64,000 bases of DNA, from NCBI RefSeq assembly GCF_001073085.1, contig NZ_JVFV01000008.1:1-64000 (forward strand), given 5' to 3'. The notes under the pieces were generated by a model. The model was not told where the DNA came from. It did no database searches and was given only the letters and a program-made list of their open reading frames with translations. Made by a program: the position numbers and the translations under genes. This document shows, one piece after another, positions 43,174 through 50,517 of this stretch. The DNA is from Streptococcus pseudopneumoniae. GTDB lineage: Bacteria > Bacillota > Bacilli > Lactobacillales > Streptococcaceae. Every line of letters starts with the position of its first letter. The first letter of the stretch is position 1.

Positions 43174-43295
43174 AAGAGGCTGGGTAAAAAGTCAATTTTC
43201 TTCGAAAATGAAAAAATATAACGCATAGTATCAAGGTTTTCAACACCTGATATTATGGTTTTTTCTGATTTTAAAGATTTTTTGCCCAGCCTCTT
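43174..43295. repeat. MITE-like palindromic element
   Basis: Terminal inverted repeats AAGAGGCTGGGTAAAAA (43174-43190) and its complement (43279-43295) match at 16 of 17 positions. Internal arms also pair (CATAGTATCA with TGATATTATG, GAAAAA with TTTTTC), so the whole 122 bases can fold into one long hairpin. It contains no ORF. It may double as the lepA terminator, since the right arm ends in a T-rich run. Confidence 0.75.
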
Positions 43296-43328
43296 TTCTT
43301 AATGTTTGACAAACGCGCCAACCTCAAG

Positions 43329-43435
43329 TATAGCAGATTGAACTTGGAATAGCACACTACAGATTCTAAAACATTTTTAGAAATTGATTTGACTTTCCTA
43401 ATCTCTTTGTTCATATCTTATTTCAATCAACTATA
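43329..43435. repeat. RUP-like 107-bp interspersed element
   Basis: Bounded by TATAGCAGATTGAA (43329-43342) and TTCAATCAACTATA (43422-43435), imperfect inverted repeats matching at 12 of 14 positions and ending in TA. The span is exactly 107 bp, the published size of the repeat unit of pneumococcus, which inserts at TA with ends like IS630-Spn1. It is joined directly to IS200 transposase sequence, fitting the known preference of RUP for insertion sequences. Identification is from size, ends and context. Confidence 0.72.
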
Positions 43436-43642
43436 CAAGTTTGGGAATCGACATTTCTGGGCGGAAGGATATTATGTACTTAATGAAGCCACAATTAAGA
43501 AATATATTCAAGATTAAAGAAATTATCCAGTGGATGATTTCATCACGAGTATGAAAATTTGAGAACGAGTAAAGATGATATAGCACTAGATAAATTAAGT
43601 GTAAAAGAATATGAGGATCTCTTTAGAGAAAGTGGTAAGTAA
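43434..43642 (+). pseudogene. Decayed IS200-type transposase TnpA, C-terminal part
   Basis: From 43434 a frame reads YKFGNRHFWAEGYYV, the typical IS200/IS605 TnpA segment, then LNEATIKKYIQD and a stop at 43515. The expected four residues between YYV and LNEA are missing. A shifted frame from 43550 to 43642 continues with DIALDKLSVKEYEDLF and ends normally. The N-terminal part, including the HUH motif, is absent and replaced by the RUP-like element. Not functional. Confidence 0.8.
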
Positions 43643-43685
43643 TACTCAAGCGTCTTTAAGAGGCAAGTGACGAGTCAAGAACGAA

Positions 43686-43759
43686 GCCAGCGTCTTTAGG
43701 CGCTGGCTGGTAATTTGGGCTTATAGCCCTAGTAAAAACCACCCGTTAGACAGGTGGTT
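43686..43759 (+). mobile_element. Right-end hairpins of the IS200 remnant
   Basis: Three stem-loops follow the transposase remnant: GCCAGCG/CGCTGGC (43686-43707), GGGC/GCCC (43717-43729) and AACCACC/GGTGGTT (43737-43759). Subterminal hairpins of this kind are the recognition structures of IS200/IS605 ends. Confidence 0.65.
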
Positions 43760-43767
43760 AAGATTTT

Positions 43768-43796
43768 TTGATTTTTTTCAATTTTTATTCTACAAT
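43768..43796 (+). promoter_or_regulatory. Promoter of the 66-residue ORF
   Basis: TTGATT (43768-43773), 17 bases, TACAAT (43791-43796), directly after the IS remnant. Confidence 0.65.
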
Positions 43797-43826
43797 GAAA
43801 TTATATAAAAGGAAAGCGGTGACACT

Positions 43827-44027
43827 ATGTTTAAGGCGAAAATTTTTTATATATTTTTATGTTTGATCGTTATCGAAACTACAGGCTTGTTGTTGTTGAA
43901 AAGAGGTCTCGAAATGGGTTATTTAGACACAGAAGCTATTATCCTCGCAGTTTTTTCATTTGCTTTTTACAACCTATGTTCATTCGCTTGGGTCTGCTCT
44001 ACAATAAAAAAAATAAAAAATAAATAG
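43827..44027 (+). CDS. Small two-span membrane protein
   Basis: A 66-residue hypothetical protein with two hydrophobic segments (about residues 7-26 and 36-57) and a lysine-rich tail (KKIKNK). AAAGGAAAG lies upstream at workable distance and a promoter precedes it. I do not recognise the family. It sits between an IS remnant and an orphan terminator, so it could be an acquired gene or a fragment of a larger membrane protein. Confidence 0.55.
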   Translation: MFKAKIFYIFLCLIVIETTGLLLLKRGLEMGYLDTEAIILAVFSFAFYNLCSFAWVCSTIKKIKNK

Positions 44028-44138
44028 GCTTATTATTAGTCAGAACCTCTCAAAAAACGCATTTTCTTGCACCTGCTCCGTAAATGTGTTATACGAATTT
44101 TGCGAAAAAGTGATAGTTTTCTAAGCCAGGAGTAATGG

Positions 44139-44193
44139 AAAAGCCCAAGCAGTGCGAATGCTGAGGCTTTTTTTACGTGGTTGCGAATCACGT
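44139..44193 (+). terminator. Orphan terminator and adjoining hairpin
   Basis: AAAAGCC (44139-44145) plus AGCA (44148-44151) pair with TGCT (44159-44162) plus GGCTTTT (44165-44171), followed by a T-run. ACGTG (44175-44179) with CACGT (44189-44193) forms a second stem. It lies over 100 bases past the small ORF. The stretch 44028-44138 holds nothing I can identify. Confidence 0.6.
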
Positions 44194-44212
44194 CCGGGCC
44201 AATGGCACTTAA

Positions 44213-44692
44213 TCATCGCCTTTCTTATCTAGCCAGACGGAAGAAACTCAAATAGCTGGATCTGATGATTATGGATATATGAAAATTCCTCAATCATGGG
44301 TTCATTTCAAAGAAATTGAAGGTGGAGATGACATTCAGTACTGTGATGGAACGGATGTCAACATTGTAACTCTCAATACCTTTAAACCTGAGCAGTTTGG
44401 TATTAGTGAAAGCGAATACGCAGCGCTAGAAACTGTTCAAATTTCAACTAGCATTTATGAATCTAAACAGAAAAGTCAAGATTTCTCCAAGGTATGGGGG
44501 TCAAAATCAACTATCGGTGGCTATGAGGCTTACGTAGTAAACTGTATTGCTAAAAATGGTAAATATTTAATTATCTGGGTTTTTAAATCCGATGATGGTA
44601 AGTTTAGATATGTTTCTCTTGAAGGTGTTCCAGAGGTATTAAAAAATCTCCTTCCAATGGTGGAAGAAAGTTGGATCAATAAAAAGAGTTAA
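44213..44692 (+). pseudogene. Truncated secreted-protein gene (5' end lost)
   Basis: An open frame without a start codon runs from after a stop at 44210-44212 to 44692. Residues read SSQTEETQIAGSDDYGYMKIPQ and continue into the 137-residue ORF that opens at an internal ATG (44279). The sequence resembles streptococcal small secreted or lipoproteins of the form: signal, Ser-rich linker, DDYGYxxIPxxWVxF domain, then KVWGSK and a WVF(K/D) segment. The signal peptide, ribosome binding site and promoter are missing and terminator-like sequence lies in their place, so the gene appears 5'-truncated. Product family recognised only loosely. Confidence 0.6.
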
Positions 44693-44699
44693 AATTGTG

Positions 44700-44726
44700 A
44701 AAACAGGATTCATTCCTGTTTTTTGT
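44700..44726 (+). terminator. Terminator before the PTS operon
   Basis: AAAACAGGA (44700-44708) pairs with TCCTGTTTT (44714-44722) over TTCAT, then TT. Confidence 0.88.
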
Positions 44727-44775
44727 TTTACTTATCAAGAAATTTATAAAAAATATGTTTGAAATTAGCAAATGT

Positions 44776-44855
44776 TTAAAACGTAAACAAAAAAAATAAA
44801 AATCAAACAAAATACAACAAAAAAGATTGACAACGGTTTCATATAGTGTTATACT
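44776..44855 (+). promoter_or_regulatory. PTS operon promoter with two cre-like sites
   Basis: TTGACA (44827-44832), 17 bases, TATACT (44850-44855). TTAAAACGTAAACA (44776-44789) and TGACAACGGTTTCA (44828-44841) each match 12 of 14 positions of the CcpA consensus; the second covers the -35 and spacer. Glucose repression of this operon is therefore likely. Confidence 0.75.
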
Positions 44856-44890
44856 TGTACCATAAAAGTTGAATATGAAGGGAGAAGGTC

Positions 44891-45367
44891 ATGGGATTAG
44901 ATCATTTCTTTGACAAAGACTTAGTCTTTTGCTTAGAAGCAGATAATCAAGAGCAACTTTTCGATCAAGTTGCAACCCTACTGGAAGAAAAGAAAGTTGT
45001 TACAGAGACCTATCGATCGGCCTTGATTGAACGTGAAAAATCGTTCCCAACTGGTTTGGATATGGAGTTTTTAGGGAAGGATTTGCCTAATGTAGCTATC
45101 CCTCATACTGATATAATTCATAATCTAACTGAAAATGTTGTCGTGGTTCGTCTAGAAAAACCAGTAACATTCCACAATATGATCGCTCCTGATAAGGAAG
45201 TAGAAGTTTCATTGTTGTTCTTTATCATCAACAATTCAAGTTCAAGTCAAACAAATATTCTTGCGCAGTTGATGGACTTCTTTACAGGCAATGGTCATCT
45301 TGAAGCGCTGTCTAAGATTACGGAACCTGAAGCCTTGTTCCAATATATCTCAGAAGCGACTGCTTAA
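44891..45367 (+). CDS. PTS EIIA component, galactitol/fructose type
   Basis: A 158-residue phosphocarrier that takes phosphate from HPr. The active-site histidine is in NVAIPHTDI near residue 74, within a standard PTS_EIIA_2 domain (LGMDHFF-like start, EREKSFPTGLD, VVVRLEKPV). AAGGGAGAAGG precedes the ATG. It is followed by EIIB and EIIC. Position directly upstream of lacABCD suggests galactose entering as galactose-6-phosphate. Confidence 0.9.
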   Translation: MGLDHFFDKDLVFCLEADNQEQLFDQVATLLEEKKVVTETYRSALIEREKSFPTGLDMEFLGKDLPNVAIPHTDIIHNLTENVVVVRLEKPVTFHNMIAPDKEVEVSLLFFIINNSSSSQTNILAQLMDFFTGNGHLEALSKITEPEALFQYISEATA

Positions 45368-45406
45368 TTTGTTAATAATTTTTATATAAAAACGGAGGAA
45401 ATCCAA

Positions 45407-45712
45407 ATGATTAAAATTCTTGCTGCTTGTGGTGCAGGTGTTAACTCAAGCCACCAAATTAAAAGTGCTCTTGAAGAAGAACTTTCTAACCGTGGGTACG
45501 ATGTTCAATGTGATGCCGTTATGGTAAAAGATGTCAATGAAGACTTGATTAAAGGTTATGATATCTTCACACCAATCGCTGCTACAGATTTAGGTTTTGA
45601 ACCAGGTATTCCAGTTGTTGAAGCAGGACCAATCTTGTTCCGTATTCCTGCTATGAGCGCTCCAGTCTATGACAATATTGAAGCAGCTATCAAAGAACAT
45701 GGTCTAAGTTAA
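45407..45712 (+). CDS. PTS EIIB component, galactitol type
   Basis: A 101-residue PTS_IIB domain whose phospho-accepting cysteine is C9 in ILAACGAGVNSS (P-loop-like). Receives phosphate from EIIA and passes it to sugar bound by EIIC. ACGGAGGAA precedes the ATG; the gene sits 39 bases after EIIA and 45 before EIIC. Confidence 0.92.
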   Translation: MIKILAACGAGVNSSHQIKSALEEELSNRGYDVQCDAVMVKDVNEDLIKGYDIFTPIAATDLGFEPGIPVVEAGPILFRIPAMSAPVYDNIEAAIKEHGLS

Positions 45713-45757
45713 TTATTAATTTGTAAATATTCCATAAAAAATAAAGGGAGGAACATT

Positions 45758-47233
45758 ATGGATTTCATTATCAATCTGGCCAACGATTTCTTTAAACCTA
45801 TCTTGGCTATGGGTGGCCCAATCATCATGCTGATCATTTTGACAGTATTGGCCTTGCTTTTCGGAGTGAAATTCTCCAAAGCACTTGAAGGTGGTATTAA
45901 ACTTGCCATCGCTCTTACAGGTATCGGTGCGATCATCGGAATGCTTAATGGAGCTTTCTCAGCTTCTCTTGCAAAATTCGTTGAAAATACTGGTATTCAA
46001 TTGAACATCACCGACGTTGGTTGGGCACCACTTGCTACAATCACTTGGGGTTCTGCCTGGACACTTTACTTCTTGCTTGTGATGTTGATTGTCAACATTG
46101 TAATGCTTGCAATGAAGAAAACTGATACACTTGACGTCGATATCTTTGATATCTGGCACTTGTCTATCACTGGTCTTTTGATTAAATGGTACGCTGACAA
46201 CAATGGAGTTAGCCAAGGAGTTTCACTCTTCATCGCGACTGCAGCAGTTGTTCTTGTTGGGGTTCTTAAAATCATCAACTCTGACTTGATGAAACCAACA
46301 TTTGATGACCTTCTTAACGCACCAAGTTCATCACCAATGACTTCAACTCACATGAACTACATGATGAACCCAGTTATCATGGTTTTGGATAAGATTTTTG
46401 ATAAACTCTTCCCAGGTCTTGATAAATTTGACTTTGACGCTGCTAAATTGAACAAGAGAATCGGTTTCTGGGGATCTAAATTCTTCATCGGATTCATCCT
46501 TGGTATCGTTATCGGTTTGATGGGAACTCCACATCCAGTTGCTGGAGTAGAAGATGCATCTTCATGGGAACTTGTTATTAAAGGTTGGTTGTCACTTGGT
46601 TTGACTGCCGGTGTCTGCTTGGAGCTCTTCTCATTGATCGGTTCATGGTTCATCGCAGCCGTAGAACCACTTTCACAAGGTATTACAAACGTTGCTACTA
46701 AACGTCTTCAAGGACGTAAATTCAACATCGGTCTTGACTGGCCATTTATCGCTGGTCGTGCTGAAATCTGGGCTTGTGCCAACGTACTTGCACCAATCAT
46801 GTTGGTTGAAGCTGTGCTTCTTTCAAATGTCGGAAATGGTATCTTGCCACTTGCTGGTATCATCGCAATGGGTGTAACTCCAGCTCTCTTGGTAGTTACT
46901 CGTGGTAAATTGCTCCGTATGATTATCTTCGGAACACTCTTGTTGCCACTCTTCCTTCTTTCAGGTACACTTATCGCACCATTTGCAACAGAACTTGCTA
47001 AAGGTGTAGGTGCCTTCCCAGAAGGTGTAAGCCAAACTCAATTGATTACTCACTCAACTCTTGAAGGACCAATCGAAAAACTATTTGGTTGGGCAATTGG
47101 TAACGCTACAACTGGTGATATCAAAGCTATCCTTGGCGCATTAGTATTCCTAGTATTCTACGTTGGTATCTTTGCATGGTACAGAAAACAAATGATCAAA
47201 CGTAATGAAGAATACGCAGCAAATGCAAAATAA
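45758..47233 (+). CDS. PTS EIIC component, galactitol (Gat) family
   Basis: The 491-residue membrane channel of the PTS, with about 10-12 spans. The N-terminal FFKPILAMGGPIIMLIILTVLALLFG and the conserved GNG(I)LPLAGIIAMGVTPALLVVTRGKLLRM segment are typical of EIIC-Gat. In related streptococci an EII of this family upstream of lac genes transports galactose; sugar specificity here is inferred from position. AAAGGGAGGAA precedes the ATG. Codon use suggests high expression. Confidence 0.92.
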   Translation: MDFIINLANDFFKPILAMGGPIIMLIILTVLALLFGVKFSKALEGGIKLAIALTGIGAIIGMLNGAFSASLAKFVENTGIQLNITDVGWAPLATITWGSAWTLYFLLVMLIVNIVMLAMKKTDTLDVDIFDIWHLSITGLLIKWYADNNGVSQGVSLFIATAAVVLVGVLKIINSDLMKPTFDDLLNAPSSSPMTSTHMNYMMNPVIMVLDKIFDKLFPGLDKFDFDAAKLNKRIGFWGSKFFIGFILGIVIGLMGTPHPVAGVEDASSWELVIKGWLSLGLTAGVCLELFSLIGSWFIAAVEPLSQGITNVATKRLQGRKFNIGLDWPFIAGRAEIWACANVLAPIMLVEAVLLSNVGNGILPLAGIIAMGVTPALLVVTRGKLLRMIIFGTLLLPLFLLSGTLIAPFATELAKGVGAFPEGVSQTQLITHSTLEGPIEKLFGWAIGNATTGDIKAILGALVFLVFYVGIFAWYRKQMIKRNEEYAANAK

Positions 47234-47257
47234 TTCGCTCCTAAAAATGTAAATTGT

Positions 47258-47308
47258 AAAAACTAGGTTGTCAGTTTCCAAATCTGGAGTCGACAGTCTA
47301 GTTTTTTT
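47258..47308 (+). terminator. Terminator after EIIC
   Basis: AAAACTAG (47259-47266) pairs with CTAGTTTT (47298-47305), with an inner GTTGTC / GACAGT helix, followed by a T-run. Confidence 0.82.
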
Positions 47309-47336
47309 AGGCCTTAAATAAATGGAGGTAATTCTA

Positions 47337-48230
47337 ATGATTGAATTAAAAACAGAACAGTTAAGTGTACAGTTTCAAACTTTTGGTGGTGCACTTTCTT
47401 CAATAAAAGACAAAGATGGAATTGAGTATTTGTGGCAAGGAGATCCAACTTACTGGAGTGGACAAGCACCGGTTCTATTTCCAATTTGTGGATCTGTTAG
47501 AAATGATACTGTCTTGTATGAGCAAGAAGATGGTAGTCAAGTTGCAGGAAAAATTCCTCGTCATGGCTTGGTTCGAAAAAAAGAATTTGAATTAGTAGAA
47601 CAAACAGAGAATTCTGTCACCTTTGCTATCGAAGATGACCAAGACATGTATGAGAATTATCCCTATCATTTTCGACTAGAAATAACTTATACAGTTACTG
47701 GAAAGACTATTCGAACACAGTATCAAGTTACCAATAAGGAAACAGATAAGAAAATGCCATATTTTATTGGTGGACATCCAGGCTTTAACTGTCCTTTATT
47801 TGATGATGAAGCTTATGAAGACTACTATCTTGAATTTGAAATGCCAGAAACTTGTACAGTTCCTAAACCATTCCCAGAAACAGGGATGTTAGATTTTCAA
47901 AATAGAAGTAGCTGGTTAAAAGACCAAAAAGAATTGGATCTAAACTATGATTTCTTTAGCTATGATGCTGTGACTTTAGATGAATTAACCTCTCGCTCTG
48001 TTTCCTTACGGTCACGTAAGCATGATAAGGGATTAAAACTGGACTTTGAAGAGTTTCCAAACCTCATCGTTTGGTCAACGCTTAATAAAGGTCCTTTCCT
48101 TGCTCTGGAACCTTGGTCAGGTTTGTCAACTTCACTCGAAGAGGGAGATCATCTAGAAGATAAGAAAAATGTTCGAATCTTAAATCCAGGTCAAAGTGAT
48201 CAAATTGGTTTTGATATAGAAGTTTTCTAA
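47337..48230 (+). CDS. Aldose 1-epimerase-like protein (LacX type)
   Basis: A 297-residue galactose mutarotase-like protein. The fold is indicated by FGGALSSIKD near residue 15, RHGLVRKKEF near residue 80, the substrate-pocket GGHPGFNCP near residue 144 and a C-terminal EPWSGLS near residue 260. LacX proteins accompany tagatose-6-phosphate operons and may interconvert anomers of sugar or sugar phosphate. The ATG at 47337 is used, not 47322, because GGAGG (47324-47328) would otherwise lie inside the coding region. Confidence 0.85.
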   Translation: MIELKTEQLSVQFQTFGGALSSIKDKDGIEYLWQGDPTYWSGQAPVLFPICGSVRNDTVLYEQEDGSQVAGKIPRHGLVRKKEFELVEQTENSVTFAIEDDQDMYENYPYHFRLEITYTVTGKTIRTQYQVTNKETDKKMPYFIGGHPGFNCPLFDDEAYEDYYLEFEMPETCTVPKPFPETGMLDFQNRSSWLKDQKELDLNYDFFSYDAVTLDELTSRSVSLRSRKHDKGLKLDFEEFPNLIVWSTLNKGPFLALEPWSGLSTSLEEGDHLEDKKNVRILNPGQSDQIGFDIEVF

Positions 48231-48238
48231 AAAATAAA

Positions 48239-48317
48239 CAAAAACAAACATAAACTGTTGACTTTTTTAAACAATAGTAGTATATTATGTTTAGAAAGAA
48301 CAATTTGTGTTTGTTTT
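48239..48317 (+). promoter_or_regulatory. lacA promoter flanked by inverted operator-like sequences
   Basis: TTGACT (48258-48263), 17 bases, TATATT (48281-48286). AAAACAAACA (48241-48250) before the promoter and its exact complement TGTTTGTTTT (48308-48317) after it bracket the start site. AT-rich TGTTT-type operators are used by the DeoR-family repressor LacR in related lac operons. No lacR gene lies in this window. LacR binding is inference. Confidence 0.7.
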
Positions 48318-48349
48318 GACAAGTTATTCTTCCAATTTCTCCAAGGAGA

Positions 48350-48414
48350 AGTTACTAAGAGTGAATAGATGATTCATTCTTAATCTAAAATAGTCAACAA
48401 AACTACTAGTAACT
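48350..48414 (+). other. Structured leader of the lacA transcript
   Basis: Outer stem AGTTACTA (48350-48357) pairs with TAGTAACT (48407-48414). Inside, AAGAGTGAAT (48357-48366) pairs with ATTCATTCTT (48372-48381), one G-U. An additional TTCTCC/GGAGAA hairpin precedes it. The leader is about 195 bases long, far more than needed for initiation, with no T-run terminator. Confidence 0.55.
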
Positions 48415-48486
48415 ATTTGGTGATGGTCATTTTCTTTCCAGAACCAAAAATATTTACTGGTCTATTATAAAAAAGGAGTATACAAT

Positions 48487-48912
48487 ATGTCTATTGTTAT
48501 TGGTGCAGATGCTGCAGGTTTGAGATTGAAAGAAGTCGTTAAAGATTTCTTGGAAAAAGAAAACTTCCACGTTGTGGATGTTACAGCTGAAGGTCAAGAC
48601 TTCGTTGATGTAACTCTTGCAGTTGCTGAAGAAGTTAAAAAAGAAGAACAAAACCTTGGTATTGTCATTGATGCTTATGGTGCAGGTCCATTTATGGTTG
48701 CAACTAAAATCAAAGGAATGGTTGCTGCAGAAGTATCTGACGAACGTTCAGCTTATATGACTCGTGGTCACAACAACTCACGTATGATTACTATGGGTGC
48801 TCAACTTGTTGGTGACGAATTGGCTAAGAACATCGCTAAAGGCTTTGTAAATGGTAAGTATGATGGCGGTCGTCACCAAATCAGGGTCGACATGTTGAAC
48901 AAAATGTGCTAA
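48487..48912 (+). CDS. lacA: Galactose-6-phosphate isomerase subunit LacA
   Basis: With LacB converts D-galactose-6-phosphate to D-tagatose-6-phosphate. The 141-residue RpiB/LacA fold shows [11 protein letters not shown] near the N-terminus, DAYGAGPFM near residue 60 in place of the cysteine motif found in LacB, and [18 protein letters not shown] near residue 97. AAAAGGAG precedes the ATG. Its TAA overlaps the end of a BOX-like element that separates it from lacB. Confidence 0.95.
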   Translation: MSIVIGADAAGLRLKEVVKDFLEKENFHVVDVTAEGQDFVDVTLAVAEEVKKEEQNLGIVIDAYGAGPFMVATKIKGMVAAEVSDERSAYMTRGHNNSRMITMGAQLVGDELAKNIAKGFVNGKYDGGRHQIRVDMLNKMC

Positions 48913-49013
48913 TACTCTTCAAAAATCAAGATAATCTGTCGTCAGCTCACTTTAGCTAACCTCAGTTATGCTCGCAGCTCGCTTCCTAAGCTAATCTTGA
49001 TTTTTCTTGAGTA
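48909..49013. repeat. BOX-like repeat between lacA and lacB
   Basis: On the reverse strand it reads TACTCAAGAAAAATCA at one end, TAGGAAGCGAGCTGC internally and GAAGAGTATTAG at the other end, which parallel boxA and boxC of pneumococcal BOX elements; no boxB is evident. The outer arms AAAAATCAAGAT (48921-48932) and ATCTTGATTTTT (48994-49005) are perfectly complementary, giving a large hairpin in the lac mRNA. Confidence 0.7.
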
Positions 49014-49060
49014 AGGATAAATGATATTAGATTTATATAATTAATCGGAGGGAATAACTA

Positions 49061-49576
49061 ATGAGAATTGCAATTGGATGTGACCACATCGTAACAAATG
49101 AAAAAATGGCGGTTTCAGAATTTTTGAAATCAAAAGGACATGAAGTCATCGACTTTGGTACTTATGATCACGCTCGTACACACTACCCAATTTTTGGTAA
49201 AAAAGTTGGTGAAGCAGTAGTTAGTGGCCAAGCTGATCTTGGTGTATGTATCTGTGGTACTGGTGTAGGTATCAATAATGCTGTTAACAAGGTTCCAGGT
49301 GTTCGTTCTGCTTTGGTTCGTGATATGACAACAGCACTTTATGCAAAAGAACAATTGAATGCCAACGTTATCGGATTTGGTGGTAAAATCACTGGTGAGT
49401 TGCTCATGTGTGATATCATTGAAGCTTTCATCAATGCTGAATACAAACCATCTGAAGAAAACAAAAAATTGATCGCTAAAATCCAACACGTTGAAACTCA
49501 TAACGACCATCAAACTGATGCCAATTTCTTTACAGAATTCCTTGAAAAATGGGATCGCGGTGAATACCACGACTAA
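49061..49576 (+). CDS. lacB: Galactose-6-phosphate isomerase subunit LacB
   Basis: Catalytic partner of LacA. The 171 residues show [15 protein letters not shown] at the N-terminus, [18 protein letters not shown] near residue 64 with the active cysteine, and VRSALVRD near residue 84. ATCGGAGGGAA precedes the ATG. It is separated from lacA by the BOX-like hairpin, yet no promoter is seen, so it depends on readthrough. lacC follows ten bases later. Confidence 0.96.
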   Translation: MRIAIGCDHIVTNEKMAVSEFLKSKGHEVIDFGTYDHARTHYPIFGKKVGEAVVSGQADLGVCICGTGVGINNAVNKVPGVRSALVRDMTTALYAKEQLNANVIGFGGKITGELLMCDIIEAFINAEYKPSEENKKLIAKIQHVETHNDHQTDANFFTEFLEKWDRGEYHD

Positions 49577-49586
49577 GAGGTGACTT

Positions 49587-50516
49587 ATGATTTTAACAGT
49601 CACAATGAACCCATCCATTGATATTTCCTATCCTTTGGATGAATTGAAAATTGACACTGTCAACCGTGTTGTCGATGTTACGAAAACAGCGGGTGGTAAA
49701 GGTCTCAATGTTACACGAGTTCTATCAGAATTTGGTGATTCTGTAGTCGCAACAGGACTTGTCGGTGGTAAACTAGGTGATTTTTTAGTAGAAAATATTG
49801 ATGATAAAGTAAGCAAACGTTTCTTTTCTATCCAAGGGGAAACTCGTAATTGTATCGCAATTCTACATGGAGAAAATCAAACAGAAATCCTAGAAAAAGG
49901 TCCTGAAGTTCAAGAAAAAGAAGGACAAGATTTCTTGGCTCATTTCAAGGAACTTTTAGAAACTGTAGAGGTAGTAGCCATTTCAGGTAGTCTACCAGCA
50001 GGACTTCCTGTTGACTATTATGCTAGTCTAGTTGAACTTGCTAACCAAGCTGGTAAACCTGTTGTCTTGGACTGTTCAGGAGCTGCACTTCAGGCGGTTC
50101 TTGAATCTCCACATAAACCAACAGTCATCAAACCAAATAATGAAGAATTGTCTCAACTTTTAGGAAGAGAAATTTCTAAAGACTTGGATGAATTAAAAGA
50201 GGTTCTTGAAGAGCCCCTATTTGAAGGAATCGAGTGGATCATCGTTTCCCTAGGTGCCAATGGGGCCTTTGCAAAACACGGGGACACTTTCTATAAAGTA
50301 AATATTCCAAGAATCCAGGTTGTAAACCCAGTTGGATCTGGTGATTCAACAGTTGCAGGTATTGCTTCAGGATTGTCCCATAAAGAATCTGATCAAGACT
50401 TGCTTAAAAAAGCCAATGTTCTTGGTATGTTAAATGCTCAAGAAAAAATGACTGGTCATGTAAATATGTCCAATTATCAAACACTATTTAATCAATTAAC
50501 AGTAAAAGAGGTATAA
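49587..50516 (+). CDS. lacC: Tagatose-6-phosphate kinase
   Basis: Phosphorylates tagatose-6-phosphate to tagatose-1,6-bisphosphate. A 309-residue PfkB/ribokinase-family enzyme with [10 protein letters not shown] at the N-terminus, [14 protein letters not shown] near residue 32, and the ATP/catalytic motif [14 protein letters not shown] near residue 248, whose aspartate D254 is the base. AAGAGGTGA precedes the ATG. lacD starts two bases after its stop codon region. Confidence 0.96.
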   Translation: MILTVTMNPSIDISYPLDELKIDTVNRVVDVTKTAGGKGLNVTRVLSEFGDSVVATGLVGGKLGDFLVENIDDKVSKRFFSIQGETRNCIAILHGENQTEILEKGPEVQEKEGQDFLAHFKELLETVEVVAISGSLPAGLPVDYYASLVELANQAGKPVVLDCSGAALQAVLESPHKPTVIKPNNEELSQLLGREISKDLDELKEVLEEPLFEGIEWIIVSLGANGAFAKHGDTFYKVNIPRIQVVNPVGSGDSTVAGIASGLSHKESDQDLLKKANVLGMLNAQEKMTGHVNMSNYQTLFNQLTVKEV

Positions 50517-50517
50517 A

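Noticed and set aside
43827-44027. SMR-type multidrug efflux subunit
   Set aside because: Two hydrophobic spans and an early glutamate are suggestive, but it is too short and lacks the family motifs.
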